In this document: in pieces, positions 12,102 to 20,443 of the stretch | Numbering within the stretch: the first letter of the stretch is position 1 | How the letters are laid out: every line of letters starts with the position of its first letter | Assembly: GCA_020847175.1 (NCBI GenBank) | Contig: JADLCM010000034.1 | Span: 1 to 64,000, forward strand | Length of the DNA stretch: 64,000 nt | Source of the DNA: Phycisphaerales bacterium | GTDB taxonomy: Bacteria; Planctomycetota; Phycisphaerae; Phycisphaerales; UBA1924 | Direction: 5' to 3' | Notes under the pieces: model-generated | What the model saw: only the letters and a program-made list of their open reading frames with translations | What the model was told of the DNA's origin: nothing | The model's database searches: none | Position numbers and translations under genes: made by a program

Positions 12102-13259
12102 TCAGCCCAGTTTCTTGAGCTTCATCTTGAGTTCATCGACGTTGGGGCTGGCCTCCAGGGCCACGCGCATGTGGATGTACTCGCTCTCGACCAGTTCCAC
12201 GAGCGACTGGTTGAAATCCTTCATGCCCGACTGCATGGCTTCGACGCTCTTGAGGTATTCGCGCAGCTCGCCCTCGCGTGCTTCGAGAATGTGCGTGCGC
12301 ACCACCGCGTTGTTGATCAGAATCTCCAGCGCCGGGATGCGGTGGATGTTCTCGTGCAGGGTGGGCAGCAGCTTCTGGTAGACGAACGCCCGCATCTGGT
12401 AGGCCAGGATCTTGCGCACCTGCTCGACTTCCTCCTGGTCGAACAGGCCGTAGATTCGGCTGAAGGTCTGCGTGGTGCTCGAGGCGTGGATGGTGCCGTA
12501 GACCAGGTGCCCGGTCTCAGCGGCGTGGAGCGCCGCGTGGAAGGTCTCCTGGTCGCGCATCTCGCCCACGAGCACGATGTCCGGGTTCTCACGCACCAGC
12601 GCACGGAGGGCGATCTTGAAGTCCAGGCAGTCGATGCCGATCTCGCGCTGGTTGATCGTCGCCTTCTTGTCCTCGAAGATGTACTCGATCGGGTCTTCGA
12701 TGGTGACGATGTGCACCGGCTTGCGCTCGTTTACGTAGTCGAGCATCGCCGCGATTGTCGTGCTCTTGCCCGAGCCCGTGACACCGCAGAGCAGCACGAT
12801 GCCGTTGGGCTGCATGGCGATGTCGGACATGATGGGCGGGAGGTAGAGCTCCTCGAACTTGCGGATATTGCTGGTGATGAGCCGGGCCGCCACGCTGAGC
12901 TTGCCCCGGGCCTGAAAGAGGTTCACGCGGAAGCGGTTGTGGGCGTCGTAGTCGTACGCGAAGTCCACGCTGCCCAGCTTGTGCAGGTCGGCGAACTGCT
13001 CCTCGTCGAGGATGTTCCGCGCGATTTCCATGAACTCCTCGAACGTCACGGGAGGAGTGTCCAGCGGCTTGAGCGCGCCGCGCACCCGGAGCTTGGGGGG
13101 CTGCCCCGTCTTCATGATGAGGTCGGAAGCCTTGAACTGGATGCACGCCTGAAGAAACTTGCCCATGCGGGTCGCATGGGGATTGTGCTTGGACTGGTCA
13201 TGCAGCGTGACGTGCCCGGAGGCCGCCGCCGTCGCTGGTGCGTCCGAATCGATCGACAT
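12102..13259 (-). CDS. pilT: type IV pilus retraction ATPase PilT
   Basis: Hexameric ATPase that depolymerises type IV pili and drives twitching. The 385-residue protein has the PilT N-domain, Walker A GVTGSGKST near 157, Walker B ending LVGEMRD near 230 and the His box GHLVYGTIHA. The ATG at 13259 follows AGGGG by 8 nt; it adds about 40 polar residues before the family start, a slightly long N-terminus. PilU, the PilT paralogue, cannot be excluded from sequence alone. It is convergent with the pseudopilin-like gene. Confidence 0.9.
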   Translation of the reverse strand: MSIDSDAPATAAASGHVTLHDQSKHNPHATRMGKFLQACIQFKASDLIMKTGQPPKLRVRGALKPLDTPPVTFEEFMEIARNILDEEQFADLHKLGSVDFAYDYDAHNRFRVNLFQARGKLSVAARLITSNIRKFEELYLPPIMSDIAMQPNGIVLLCGVTGSGKSTTIAAMLDYVNERKPVHIVTIEDPIEYIFEDKKATINQREIGIDCLDFKIALRALVRENPDIVLVGEMRDQETFHAALHAAETGHLVYGTIHASSTTQTFSRIYGLFDQEEVEQVRKILAYQMRAFVYQKLLPTLHENIHRIPALEILINNAVVRTHILEAREGELREYLKSVEAMQSGMKDFNQSLVELVESEYIHMRVALEASPNVDELKMKLKKLG

Positions 13260-13410
13260 GCAGCACGCCCCTTCTCTCACGCCCGGGAGCCTTACCCCGC
13301 GGGCCAAGACGATAGCCCTGGTCAGCGCGCGGTTCGCACGCTTCGGCGAACTCTTCGCGTGCTCCCGTCGGCTGGTTCCGGGGCGACACCCCGGGGGCGC
13401 CTCCCGCGCA

Positions 13411-13438
13411 ACAAAACGGGCCCGGAAGTTCCGGGCCC
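13411..13438 (-). terminator. rho-independent terminator after the sigma factor gene
   Basis: On the minus strand a 9-bp GC stem (GGGCCCGGA, loop ACT, TCCGGGCCC; plus-strand 13418-13438) is followed by GTTTTGT (13411-13417). It lies 57 bp downstream of the sigma factor stop and upstream of pilT, so pilT is probably transcribed separately. Confidence 0.7.
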
Positions 13439-13494
13439 GGTGGGTCTGCGCCTGATCGGAAAGCGATTGGGGCACCCCGGGGGCGGGGGCAGGT

Positions 13495-14631
13495 TCAGAG
13501 CGCCAGGGCCTCCTTCGAGAGTTCACCCTTGGGGCTGCCCTCCTTGCCGGGCGGGGCCTCGGGGTTCTCGACTTCGACCTGAGTGCCCAGGAAGTTGGCC
13601 TCCAGCTGCACCCGGATCTTCTCCATGGCCTTGTTCTGAATCTGTCGCACGCGCTCCTTGGTCACGCCGATGATCTGCCCGACCTGTTCGAGCGTCATGG
13701 GCTTCTCTTCGCTCACCTCCCCGGCGGGGCGGAGATTGAATCGATGCTCGATGACGGTCCGCTCCACGTCGGTCAGTTCGGCGCGGTTCTCGATGACGAT
13801 CCGCTTCACTTCGTCCGCCGCGTCCCGCTCGAAGTCGGCCCGGCGCGTTTCGAGGAAGTTGCTCTTCTCGAGTTTGGGGTCGAAATCGGTCGGGAAGCGC
13901 TGGCGGTACTTGCTCAACTTCATGCCCTGCCGGCTGAACGCCTTGAGAATGGCGCGGCAGGCGTAGGTGCTGAACTTGTACCCGCGCCCGGCGTCGAACT
14001 TGTCCACCGCCCGGAGGAGCGCCATGTTGCCCTCGCTGACCAAATCAGCAAAGTCAACCTCGCTCATCCGCGTGCGCTTGGCCATCGCCAGCACCAGCGC
14101 GAGGTTTGTTTCCGCGATCTGCTCCCGGATCTTGTCCGCGAGGCGGTACCAGCGGAGCATCTCTTCGGCCTGCTCGGGCGAAGGCTGACGATTTGGCGTG
14201 GTGTCGACCACGAGCTGCAGCTCGTAGATGCGGTAACGGGCGTAGTTGAACTGGTGAAAGAGAATCTTCTCTTCCGCCCCCGTGAGGATTACCTGCTGGG
14301 CGCTCTTGACCGTGCGGCTGCCGCGCGACGCGGAAAGATCGTCCATGACCGGGTGATACCAGCTCGTGTCGGGCTTGGGCACGTCGGGCACAAGGCGATA
14401 AATCTTCTCTTCGGCGCCCTCCTCGCGGAAGACGTCGGAATCGATGAAGTCCATCTTCTCGCTGAGAAGCTGGTCGAGCAGCCGCTGATCCTCCGAACTC
14501 AGGCGCCGGGCGACCGTGCGCCGGCCCTCGCCCTTGGCGACGGTCGCGGCGTTGGTGCCACGCCGACGCCCGCGCAGGCGATCCTGTTCAAGAGGAAGGG
14601 GCTTCTTATCCTGCATTTGAGACATGACCAT
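13495..14631 (-). CDS. atypical sigma-70 family RNA polymerase sigma factor
   Basis: Directs RNA polymerase to promoters. In 378 residues it shows region 2 at about 190-235 (DLVSEGNMALLRAVDKFDAG then RGYKFSTYACRAILKAFSRQ) and region 4 at about 311-335 (MTLEQVGQIIGVTKERVRQI, a full helix-turn-helix). Region 2.3-2.4 normally reads YATWWIRQAI in housekeeping factors; here both tryptophans are replaced (YACRAILKA). The spacer between regions 2 and 4 lacks a recognisable region 3. So this is an alternative factor, not RpoD itself. The start at 14631 follows AGGG by 7 nt. A terminator follows at 13411-13438. Confidence 0.85.
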   Translation of the reverse strand: MVMSQMQDKKPLPLEQDRLRGRRRGTNAATVAKGEGRRTVARRLSSEDQRLLDQLLSEKMDFIDSDVFREEGAEEKIYRLVPDVPKPDTSWYHPVMDDLSASRGSRTVKSAQQVILTGAEEKILFHQFNYARYRIYELQLVVDTTPNRQPSPEQAEEMLRWYRLADKIREQIAETNLALVLAMAKRTRMSEVDFADLVSEGNMALLRAVDKFDAGRGYKFSTYACRAILKAFSRQGMKLSKYRQRFPTDFDPKLEKSNFLETRRADFERDAADEVKRIVIENRAELTDVERTVIEHRFNLRPAGEVSEEKPMTLEQVGQIIGVTKERVRQIQNKAMEKIRVQLEANFLGTQVEVENPEAPPGKEGSPKGELSKEALAL

Positions 14632-15015
14632 CGTCTTTCCCTGGTTCTCGTGAGACCGTCCTGGATGAACCTTGTAGGCCACGCGAAGTTTCCCGTCCCC
14701 GGAAAATTCCGGGGTATCCAAAATCGACCGATCGAGCTCTCGCCCGTACAGGCCAATAACCGCCGCCCGCCGCCTCGACTGACCGAGGCAACTGGTTCCT
14801 CGAGCCCACCCTCACCAACACACCCTGCGCCGACCGAGCCCGAAGCGATGCCAATCGCATGTTATTCGGATGTGCCCGCAGAATGATGCACCTTCTACGA
14901 ACCGTGTGACACTTCAGTTCTGGCGATTCTTCACTCCCTGCAACAAACCCTGAACAGCCGCTGAGCCGAGCAGCAGGTGCCGCCCCACTGCCGCATCCGA
15001 ACCGTCCGTGGTTAT

Positions 15016-15043
15016 TTGACGTGCCGCCTGACCCAGATATAGT
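15016..15043 (+). promoter_or_regulatory. sigma-70-type promoter for superoxide dismutase
   Basis: TTGACG (15016-15021), 16-bp spacer, TATAGT (15038-15043): both hexamers are near consensus. It points at sodA, whose ATG is 209 bp downstream, implying a leader RNA of about 200 nt. Confidence 0.55.
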
Positions 15044-15115
15044 CCCGCATCCTGCGTCGCCTAAGCCGCCGGCCGTTTTCGCGCCGGGGAAGGGCGAAGA
15101 TACTGGTTTTTACAG

Positions 15116-15141
15116 AAAAGGCAAGCCCTCGGCTTCCTTTT
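15116..15141 (+). promoter_or_regulatory. leader hairpin upstream of superoxide dismutase
   Basis: AAAAGGCAAGCC, loop CTC, GGCTTCCTTTT: a stem of 11 pairs with one bulged C, ending in a T-run. It lies between the predicted promoter and the sodA ATG, so it could act as an attenuator or stabilise the message. The shape is terminator-like, but no ligand-binding fold is evident. Confidence 0.4.
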
Positions 15142-15251
15142 CCACGCCGTATCCACGCCCCGGGTGGTTTATGCGCCGTTTCCTCCCCAGTGGCAGGGAT
15201 GCCCTGGCGCATTCCACGTTGCCGTAACCCATTTCCATTCAGGAGGTTGCC

Positions 15252-15899
15252 ATGCCGTTCACGCTCGCCCCCCTCCCGTATCCCGCCGCGGCCCTCGAAC
15301 CCCACATTGATGCCAGGACCATGGAAATCCACCACGGCAAGCATCACGCGGCGTACGTCACCAACGCCAACAAGGCCCTGGAAGGCACCCCCTGGGCCAA
15401 TGCTCCGGTTGAGAAGGTGCTGGCCGATCTCGGACAAGTCCCGGAAGTCATCCGCAACGCCGTCCGCAACAACGCCGGCGGGCATTGGAACCACTCGTTC
15501 TTCTGGTCCCTCATGGCCCCGGCCAACGCGAAGGGTGGCGGGGAGCCGACGGGAGCGCTCGCCAGCGCGATCACCGGCGCGTTCGGCTCGTTCGCAACGT
15601 TCAAGGAGAAGTTCGGCGCGGCCGGCGCCGGGCGGTTCGGCTCGGGCTGGGCGTGGCTCTGCCTGTCACGCGGCACGCTCGAAATCTGCTCGACGGCCAA
15701 TCAGGACAACCCCTTGATGCACAGCGCCATCGGCGCCGCCGCGGGGTGCGCCGGCACGCCGATTCTCGGGATTGACGTGTGGGAGCACGCCTACTACCTG
15801 CACTACCAGAACCGGCGCGCCGACTACATCGGCGCCTGGTGGAACGTCGTGAACTGGTCGCGCGTGAGCGAACTCTTCGCGGCGGGCGCGAAGGGCTGA
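15252..15899 (+). CDS. sodA: superoxide dismutase, Mn-type by signature
   Basis: Converts superoxide to hydrogen peroxide and oxygen. The 215 residues give the Fe/Mn family ligands H27, H81, D175 and H179 ([15 protein letters not shown]). Gly77 together with Gln151 (NQD) follows the Mn-enzyme pattern rather than the Fe pattern, though cambialistic use is possible. A perfect AGGAGG precedes the ATG by 6 nt. No signal peptide, so cytoplasmic. A promoter and a long leader lie upstream; the heptose gene follows after 88 bp. Confidence 0.95.
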   Translation: MPFTLAPLPYPAAALEPHIDARTMEIHHGKHHAAYVTNANKALEGTPWANAPVEKVLADLGQVPEVIRNAVRNNAGGHWNHSFFWSLMAPANAKGGGEPTGALASAITGAFGSFATFKEKFGAAGAGRFGSGWAWLCLSRGTLEICSTANQDNPLMHSAIGAAAGCAGTPILGIDVWEHAYYLHYQNRRADYIGAWWNVVNWSRVSELFAAGAKG

Positions 15900-15987
15900 C
15901 CCTCGCCCGCGGTCACGACCCGGCATCGCGGCCCGCGCCCGTCGCCGGATAGACTCCCGCCTGCGTGCCCGAGGCACGGAGGCCCCC

Positions 15988-17544
15988 ATGGACCCTCTGC
16001 TCAAGCACCTCGCCCAGTGGAAGCCCTTCACCGTGCTGGTGGTGGGCGACTTCATGCTCGACCAGCTCGTCTTCGGCGACGCCGAAAGGCTGAGCGCCGA
16101 CGCCCCGGTGCCGGTGCTGCGGGTCAGGCGAAGCGAGAACCGCCCGGGCGGCGCCGCCAACGTCTGTCTCGACCTTCGGGCCATGCGGGGCGAGGTGGAA
16201 GCATTCGGCGTCGTGGGCGCCGACGCCGAGGGTGAGACGCTGCGCCGCGAACTCGCCGGGCGGGGCGTGGGCACGCTCGGGATCATCGCCGATGCGGACC
16301 GGCCCACGACGGTCAAGCGCAACTTCATCGGCCTCGCGCAGCAGCGCCACCCGCAGAAGATGTTCCGGGTAGACCAGGAATCCCGCGAGCCGGTGCCCCG
16401 CCGGGTGGAAGAAGCGCTGATCGAGGCCTTCGCGGTTGCGCTGCCCCGGGCCAGCGCCGTGTGCATCGAGGACTACAACAAGGGCGTGTGCTCCGAGGGC
16501 TTCTGCCAGCAGATCATCGGCCTGTGCCGGAGCGCGAGGGTGCCTGTGCTGGTCGATCCCGCCTCCATCAGCGATTACGCGAAGTATCGCTCCAGCACGT
16601 GCATCACGCCGAACCGCAACGAGGCGGAGCTCGCGACGGGCATGCCCACCGACCCCGAGGGGGGCATGGCGCGCAACGCCGCGGTCTCAGCCCGGCTGCT
16701 CGACGCGCTCACCCTCGACGTGGTGGTGCTCACGCTGGACCGGCACGGGGCGATGCTCCACCAGCGCGACTGCGAGCCGCTGGCCGTGCCCACGGTGGCG
16801 CGCGAGGTCTACGACGTGACCGGCGCGGGCGACATGATGCTCGCCGGCCTCGCCGCCGCCCGCGCCAACGGCATGTCGTGGCACGATTCGGTGCGCTTCG
16901 CGAACACCGCGGCGGGCCTGGAGGTCGAGGTCTTCGGCGTCGAGCCGATTCCGCTCGAGCGCATCCATCATCGCATCCTGCTTGAGCGATCCTTCGCGGT
17001 GGGCAAGCAACGCACGCTCGATGAACTGCTGGTCGAGGTCGCGGCGCGGCGCCAGAGCGGACAATCCGTCGTCTTCACCAACGGCTGCTTCGACGTGCTG
17101 CACTCGGGGCACGTCCACCTGCTCGATGAGGCCAAGAAGCAGGGCGACTTCCTGGTGGTGGGCACCAACTCCGACGACAAGATCGCCCAGTACAAGGGCC
17201 CCACGCGCCCGGTGAACATCGTTGAAGACCGCGTGCGCGTGCTCTCGGGCCTCGCCTCGGTCGATGCGGTCGTGGTCTTCGCCGAGGATACGCCCGCGGA
17301 GCTCATCGGCGCCCTGCGACCCGACGTGCTCGTCAAGGGTGATGAGTACGCGATGGAGCAGATCCCCGGCGCAGCGCTGGTCATGAGTTACGGCGGGCGC
17401 GTCGTCCGCGTGCCGATGCAGGGGGGCCAGAGCACCACCGGCACGCTGCGGAAGCTGGGCGATGCACGAGCCGAGACCCGCGCGAGCGCCGAACGGGACC
17501 GGTTCGTGCGCGATCAGAGCGCCGGCCCCGGAGCACGCCCGTGA
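15988..17544 (+). CDS. hldE: bifunctional heptose-7-phosphate kinase / heptose-1-phosphate adenylyltransferase
   Basis: Makes ADP-heptose for the lipopolysaccharide inner core. The N-terminal PfkB kinase (about 1-340) shows GDFMLDQ, GGAANV and the catalytic VTGAGDMMLAG. The C-terminal nucleotidyltransferase (from about 360) shows FTNGCFDVLHSGH with the HSGH motif near 372 and VKGDEY. The total length of 518 is slightly over the usual 475 residues. GGAGG lies 5 nt before the ATG. Its stop overlaps the next gene's start (TGATG). Together with lptD at 35 kb it supports a lipopolysaccharide outer membrane. Confidence 0.94.
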   Translation: MDPLLKHLAQWKPFTVLVVGDFMLDQLVFGDAERLSADAPVPVLRVRRSENRPGGAANVCLDLRAMRGEVEAFGVVGADAEGETLRRELAGRGVGTLGIIADADRPTTVKRNFIGLAQQRHPQKMFRVDQESREPVPRRVEEALIEAFAVALPRASAVCIEDYNKGVCSEGFCQQIIGLCRSARVPVLVDPASISDYAKYRSSTCITPNRNEAELATGMPTDPEGGMARNAAVSARLLDALTLDVVVLTLDRHGAMLHQRDCEPLAVPTVAREVYDVTGAGDMMLAGLAAARANGMSWHDSVRFANTAAGLEVEVFGVEPIPLERIHHRILLERSFAVGKQRTLDELLVEVAARRQSGQSVVFTNGCFDVLHSGHVHLLDEAKKQGDFLVVGTNSDDKIAQYKGPTRPVNIVEDRVRVLSGLASVDAVVVFAEDTPAELIGALRPDVLVKGDEYAMEQIPGAALVMSYGGRVVRVPMQGGQSTTGTLRKLGDARAETRASAERDRFVRDQSAGPGARP

Positions 17545-18137
17545 TGCGAGGCGATCGGTCGGTGCGGGGTGCGATGGCCGCAGTGCTGGCCGGGTGCGCG
17601 GGCTTCGGGGCGTGCGCCCACACCCCGGAGCGCCGGTCACCCCATGCGCCCGCCTACACCCCGCCGCCCTTCGCGATCCGCGGAGACGAGTCCTTTCGCG
17701 CCCGCGTGCGCCAGGCCGTGTTCATGCTCGAACTCACCGACCCCGAGGGCCTGAAGATTGTCGCCGATCACGTCGGCGTGATCGCGAACCACACCCCCAG
17801 CGGCATGGCGGCCTATGAGACGCCCCCCACCATGCACCTCGCCCAGCCCACCATCGACCACTCGCTCGTCTGGCTTGCGAGCGTGCTCGTGCACGAGGCG
17901 GTGCATTCCAGGCTCTACGCCGGGGCCCCCCGCCAGCCCAACGGCGAACCGGCATACGACGCCTGGGGCGGCTTCGAGGCGGAGCGAATGTGCAACGCAC
18001 GCCAGCTCGAAACCTGCGTGCGCCTGGCCGCGCCCGATTCGGTCCTCAACCACCTCGCGGCCCAGGACGGGACGCACGGCGATGTGAACCGGGATGGCGT
18101 GCTCGACTACCGCGACTACATGCTGCGATCCTGGTGA
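17544..18137 (+). CDS. putative lipoprotein with HExxH metal site and EF-hand-like end
   Basis: Protein of 197 residues starting at an ATG that shares one base with the hldE stop, so translation is probably coupled. An N-terminal LAGC (Cys18) fits a lipobox. HEAVH (about 117-121) is a zincin-type metal site, followed by FEAERMCNARQ where a third ligand Glu could lie. The last 20 residues contain GDVNRDGVLDYRDY, a calcium-binding EF-hand/dockerin-like loop. I infer an exported metal-dependent protein, perhaps a peptidase, but no named family fits. Its end overlaps the opposite holB gene by 22 nt. Confidence 0.6.
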   Translation: MRGDRSVRGAMAAVLAGCAGFGACAHTPERRSPHAPAYTPPPFAIRGDESFRARVRQAVFMLELTDPEGLKIVADHVGVIANHTPSGMAAYETPPTMHLAQPTIDHSLVWLASVLVHEAVHSRLYAGAPRQPNGEPAYDAWGGFEAERMCNARQLETCVRLAAPDSVLNHLAAQDGTHGDVNRDGVLDYRDYMLRSW

Positions 18138-19351
18138 GCCGACTCGCGCATGGAGGCGACGAAGTTCTCGAAGACGAACTGCGGCGCGACGTTGCGGGCG
18201 ATGTATCCCTCGGCGCGGACGGCATGCTCAATGCACGACGCCCAGAATGAGGGCGCGCCGTCCGCCGCCTTCCCGGCGCGGTTTAGCCGATCTCTCAGGA
18301 TCGAACCGATGACTCCCAGCACCTGGGCGCACGCGTGGTGCCCCGCGGTCTCCCGCGAGGCCTGGTCGTCGGCGTCGGTCACCTTGGCCTTGCACTGCTC
18401 GGCGAGGGCGACCATGGCGAGCGAGAGGTCGTGCCGGTATCCGCCCCGGGCGAGCACGTCGAGGCTCTCGCTGAAACGGTCGAACCAAGGCCCGATCTGC
18501 TCCTCGACCGCCCAGAGCGCCACGCCCGGCGAGCCCTCGGCGACGGTCAGCAGCCAAGGTTCGGCACTGATACTCCGGCGCTGGAGCAATTCCCGCATGT
18601 CCGCCTCGCCCAGCGGCGCGAAGGGCACGCGCCGGCAGCGTGAACGGATCGTCGGGTACAGCCGCTCCTCGCTGGCGGTGACCAGGATGATGACGGTGCC
18701 CTCTGGAGGTTCTTCAAGCGTCTTGAGCAGCGCATTCTGCCCCGCGTCGGCGAGCAGGTGCGCCTCGTCGATGATCAGCACCTTCGCCGCGAGCGAATCG
18801 CCCTCGACCTGGCGCGACCTCGCGGCGGGCTCGATGCAGAACTCGCGCACGACGCCGACCGGGATGTTCGTCTGCTTCGACGTGCGGACCTTCTCATCGC
18901 TGCAGAATGCGGCAAGTTCCTTGCGAATGACGTGCAGGTCGGGGTGGGCGCGGGCCTTCGCCAGCCTCACGACCGGGGTGTCTCGCTCGCGGAGCAGCCA
19001 CGCCGTGCCGCCGGGCTCGGTCATGGCCCGCCTGGCCTCGGGGTCAAGGAGTGCCGTCGCGAGCGCCCAGGCGGCGCTGAACTTGCCGACGCCCACGGGC
19101 CCGCAGAACAAGATCGCGTGGGGCAGGCGCCCGCTCTCCAGCGCGGCGCGGATCAGGTCCAAGGCTCGCTGCTGACCCAGCAGGCTGCCCAGGGGGAGAA
19201 AGTCCTGGGTCTTGAGCCCGGGAGGGGCCTGGATCGTGACTTCGCGCGGCTGGAGCGCTCGACCGCCGCCCCGGACGGGCTTGGCCCGGGCACCCTTGAC
19301 GGGCTTCGTCGGGGCGTCGGCCTTGGATGTCCCCGCGGGCTTTCGAGCCAT
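18116..19351 (-). CDS. holB: DNA polymerase III subunit delta' (clamp loader)
   Basis: AAA+ clamp-loader subunit that helps load the sliding clamp in replication. The 411-residue protein has GPVGVGKF, LLIDEAHLL-type Walker B text (VLIIDEAHLLADAGQNALLK), TLEEPP and the SRC arginine-finger motif (IRSRC). The P-loop Thr/Ser is Phe, consistent with delta' subunits that do not hydrolyse ATP. The N-terminus has a basic, probably disordered tail of about 50 residues. The ATG at 19351 was chosen because the frame upstream runs through parS and into the next gene. DnaX/tau-gamma is the alternative but is much longer and has an intact P-loop. Confidence 0.85.
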   Translation of the reverse strand: MARKPAGTSKADAPTKPVKGARAKPVRGGGRALQPREVTIQAPPGLKTQDFLPLGSLLGQQRALDLIRAALESGRLPHAILFCGPVGVGKFSAAWALATALLDPEARRAMTEPGGTAWLLRERDTPVVRLAKARAHPDLHVIRKELAAFCSDEKVRTSKQTNIPVGVVREFCIEPAARSRQVEGDSLAAKVLIIDEAHLLADAGQNALLKTLEEPPEGTVIILVTASEERLYPTIRSRCRRVPFAPLGEADMRELLQRRSISAEPWLLTVAEGSPGVALWAVEEQIGPWFDRFSESLDVLARGGYRHDLSLAMVALAEQCKAKVTDADDQASRETAGHHACAQVLGVIGSILRDRLNRAGKAADGAPSFWASCIEHAVRAEGYIARNVAPQFVFENFVASMRESAHQDRSM

Positions 19352-19380
19352 GGGCGAGCGTAGCCGTCGTCGGGCGGAAA

Positions 19381-19396
19381 TGTTCCACGTGGAACA
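19381..19396. other. parS centromere-like site (ParB binding palindrome)
   Basis: TGTTCCACGTGGAACA is a perfect 16-bp palindrome identical to known chromosomal parS sites bound by ParB (consensus TGTTtCACGTGaAACA with the symmetrical CC/GG variant). It sits in the 80-bp gap between the hydroxypyruvate isomerase gene and holB, outside coding sequence. parS sites usually cluster near the replication origin, so this window may be origin-proximal. parA and parB are not in the window. Confidence 0.85.
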
Positions 19397-19431
19397 CGAT
19401 CGACCGGCCTCGTGCGCGCGCTCGCGGACGA

Positions 19432-20331
19432 TCAGGTGCGGCAGAGGTCGATCGCCTGCTTGAGGCTCGCCATCGCGTCGCGCGAGGGGATGAACTCCTG
19501 CCCGAGGAACCCGGTGTACCCCGTGTCGGCGATCGCGGCGCATATCGCGGGGTAATAGAGCTCCTGCGTGTGGTCGATCTCGCGGCGCCCGGGCACACCC
19601 CCGGTGTGGTAGTGCCCGATCTCGGCGGCGTGGTCGCGGATGGTGCGGATCACGTCACCCTCCATGATCTGCATGTGGTAGATGTCATACAGCAGGCGGA
19701 AGCGGTCGCTGGCGACCTCGTGAACGAGCGCGACGCCCCAGGGCGTGCGGTCGCACATGTAGTCCCTGTGATCGACCTTGGAGTTGAGCAGTTCCATGAC
19801 GATGGTGACGCCGAGGCTCTCGGCGAGGGGCGTGAGGCGCTTGAGCCCCTTGGCGCTGTTGCGCAGGCCCTCGTCGTCGGGCATGCCGTCGCGGTTGCCC
19901 GAAAAGACGATCATGTTGGGGATCCCCGCCTGCTTGATGAGCGGGAGCAGACGCTCGCCTTCACGCACGATCTGATCGTGGAGTTCGAGCCGGTTCAGAC
20001 CGCGCGGAATCGTCGTCGGCCCGTTGGCAACGGCGCACGTGAGCCCGAACTGCGCCGGGACCTGCCACTCGTTCTCAGAGAGCAGTTCAACCGACGCGGC
20101 GCCGAGGGCCGCGGCGTTGCGGCACAGGTCGTCCAGCGCCATCGACGAGTAGCACCAGCGGCAGACTGACTGCCGGAATCGACCCGGCCCCTTGATCGCC
20201 GGGCCATACGGACGGGGGGCCTCGACCGGCTCGGGTTCTCCGGCGGTGACTCCAGCCCCCCGCGCCCCGGCCCCGAAGGCGGCGAGGCCTGCGGAAGCCA
20301 CAAACGTACGTCGAGGCAGTGAGCTGGCCAT
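19432..20331 (-). CDS. hydroxypyruvate isomerase family TIM-barrel protein, exported
   Basis: Sugar isomerase of the AP-endonuclease-2-like TIM-barrel superfamily, closest to hydroxypyruvate isomerase (hydroxypyruvate to tartronate semialdehyde). Family text includes VMELLNSKVDHRDY, LLYDIYHMQIMEGDVIRTIR, HYHTGGVPGRREID and LGQEFIPS, with the metal-binding Glu, Asp, His and Glu in place. It opens with PRRTFVASAGLAAFGAGARG, a twin-arginine export signal, so unlike the classical enzyme it is probably periplasmic; planctomycetes often have such exported isomerases. GGAGG lies 6 nt before the ATG. The true substrate is unknown. Confidence 0.85.
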   Translation of the reverse strand: MASSLPRRTFVASAGLAAFGAGARGAGVTAGEPEPVEAPRPYGPAIKGPGRFRQSVCRWCYSSMALDDLCRNAAALGAASVELLSENEWQVPAQFGLTCAVANGPTTIPRGLNRLELHDQIVREGERLLPLIKQAGIPNMIVFSGNRDGMPDDEGLRNSAKGLKRLTPLAESLGVTIVMELLNSKVDHRDYMCDRTPWGVALVHEVASDRFRLLYDIYHMQIMEGDVIRTIRDHAAEIGHYHTGGVPGRREIDHTQELYYPAICAAIADTGYTGFLGQEFIPSRDAMASLKQAIDLCRT

Positions 20332-20443
20332 GTGAACCTCCGCCGGTATCGAAGGCGCGCCGACGCGCCCGGGCGAGGCGGGCCCGGCGCCGGGTGTGCG
20401 GCGCGAGGGGTGGCCGAGGGCGCCTGCCCCTGTTCGGGCGGCG

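Larger units (their letters stand above)
14632..15251. other. long intergenic region with sodA leader and promoter
   Basis: 620 bp between divergent genes (sigma factor left, superoxide dismutase right). It is clearly less GC-rich than its surroundings. A reading frame on the minus strand crosses it but runs into the sodA start and has no recognisable protein. I see one good promoter for the right-hand gene (15016-15043) and one leader hairpin (15116-15141), listed separately. No promoter for the sigma gene could be picked with confidence. Confidence 0.5.

Noticed and set aside
15012..15494. 160-codon minus-strand frame over the sodA leader and start
   Set aside because: Overlaps the sodA promoter, leader and coding start; no recognisable protein and no ribosome site.
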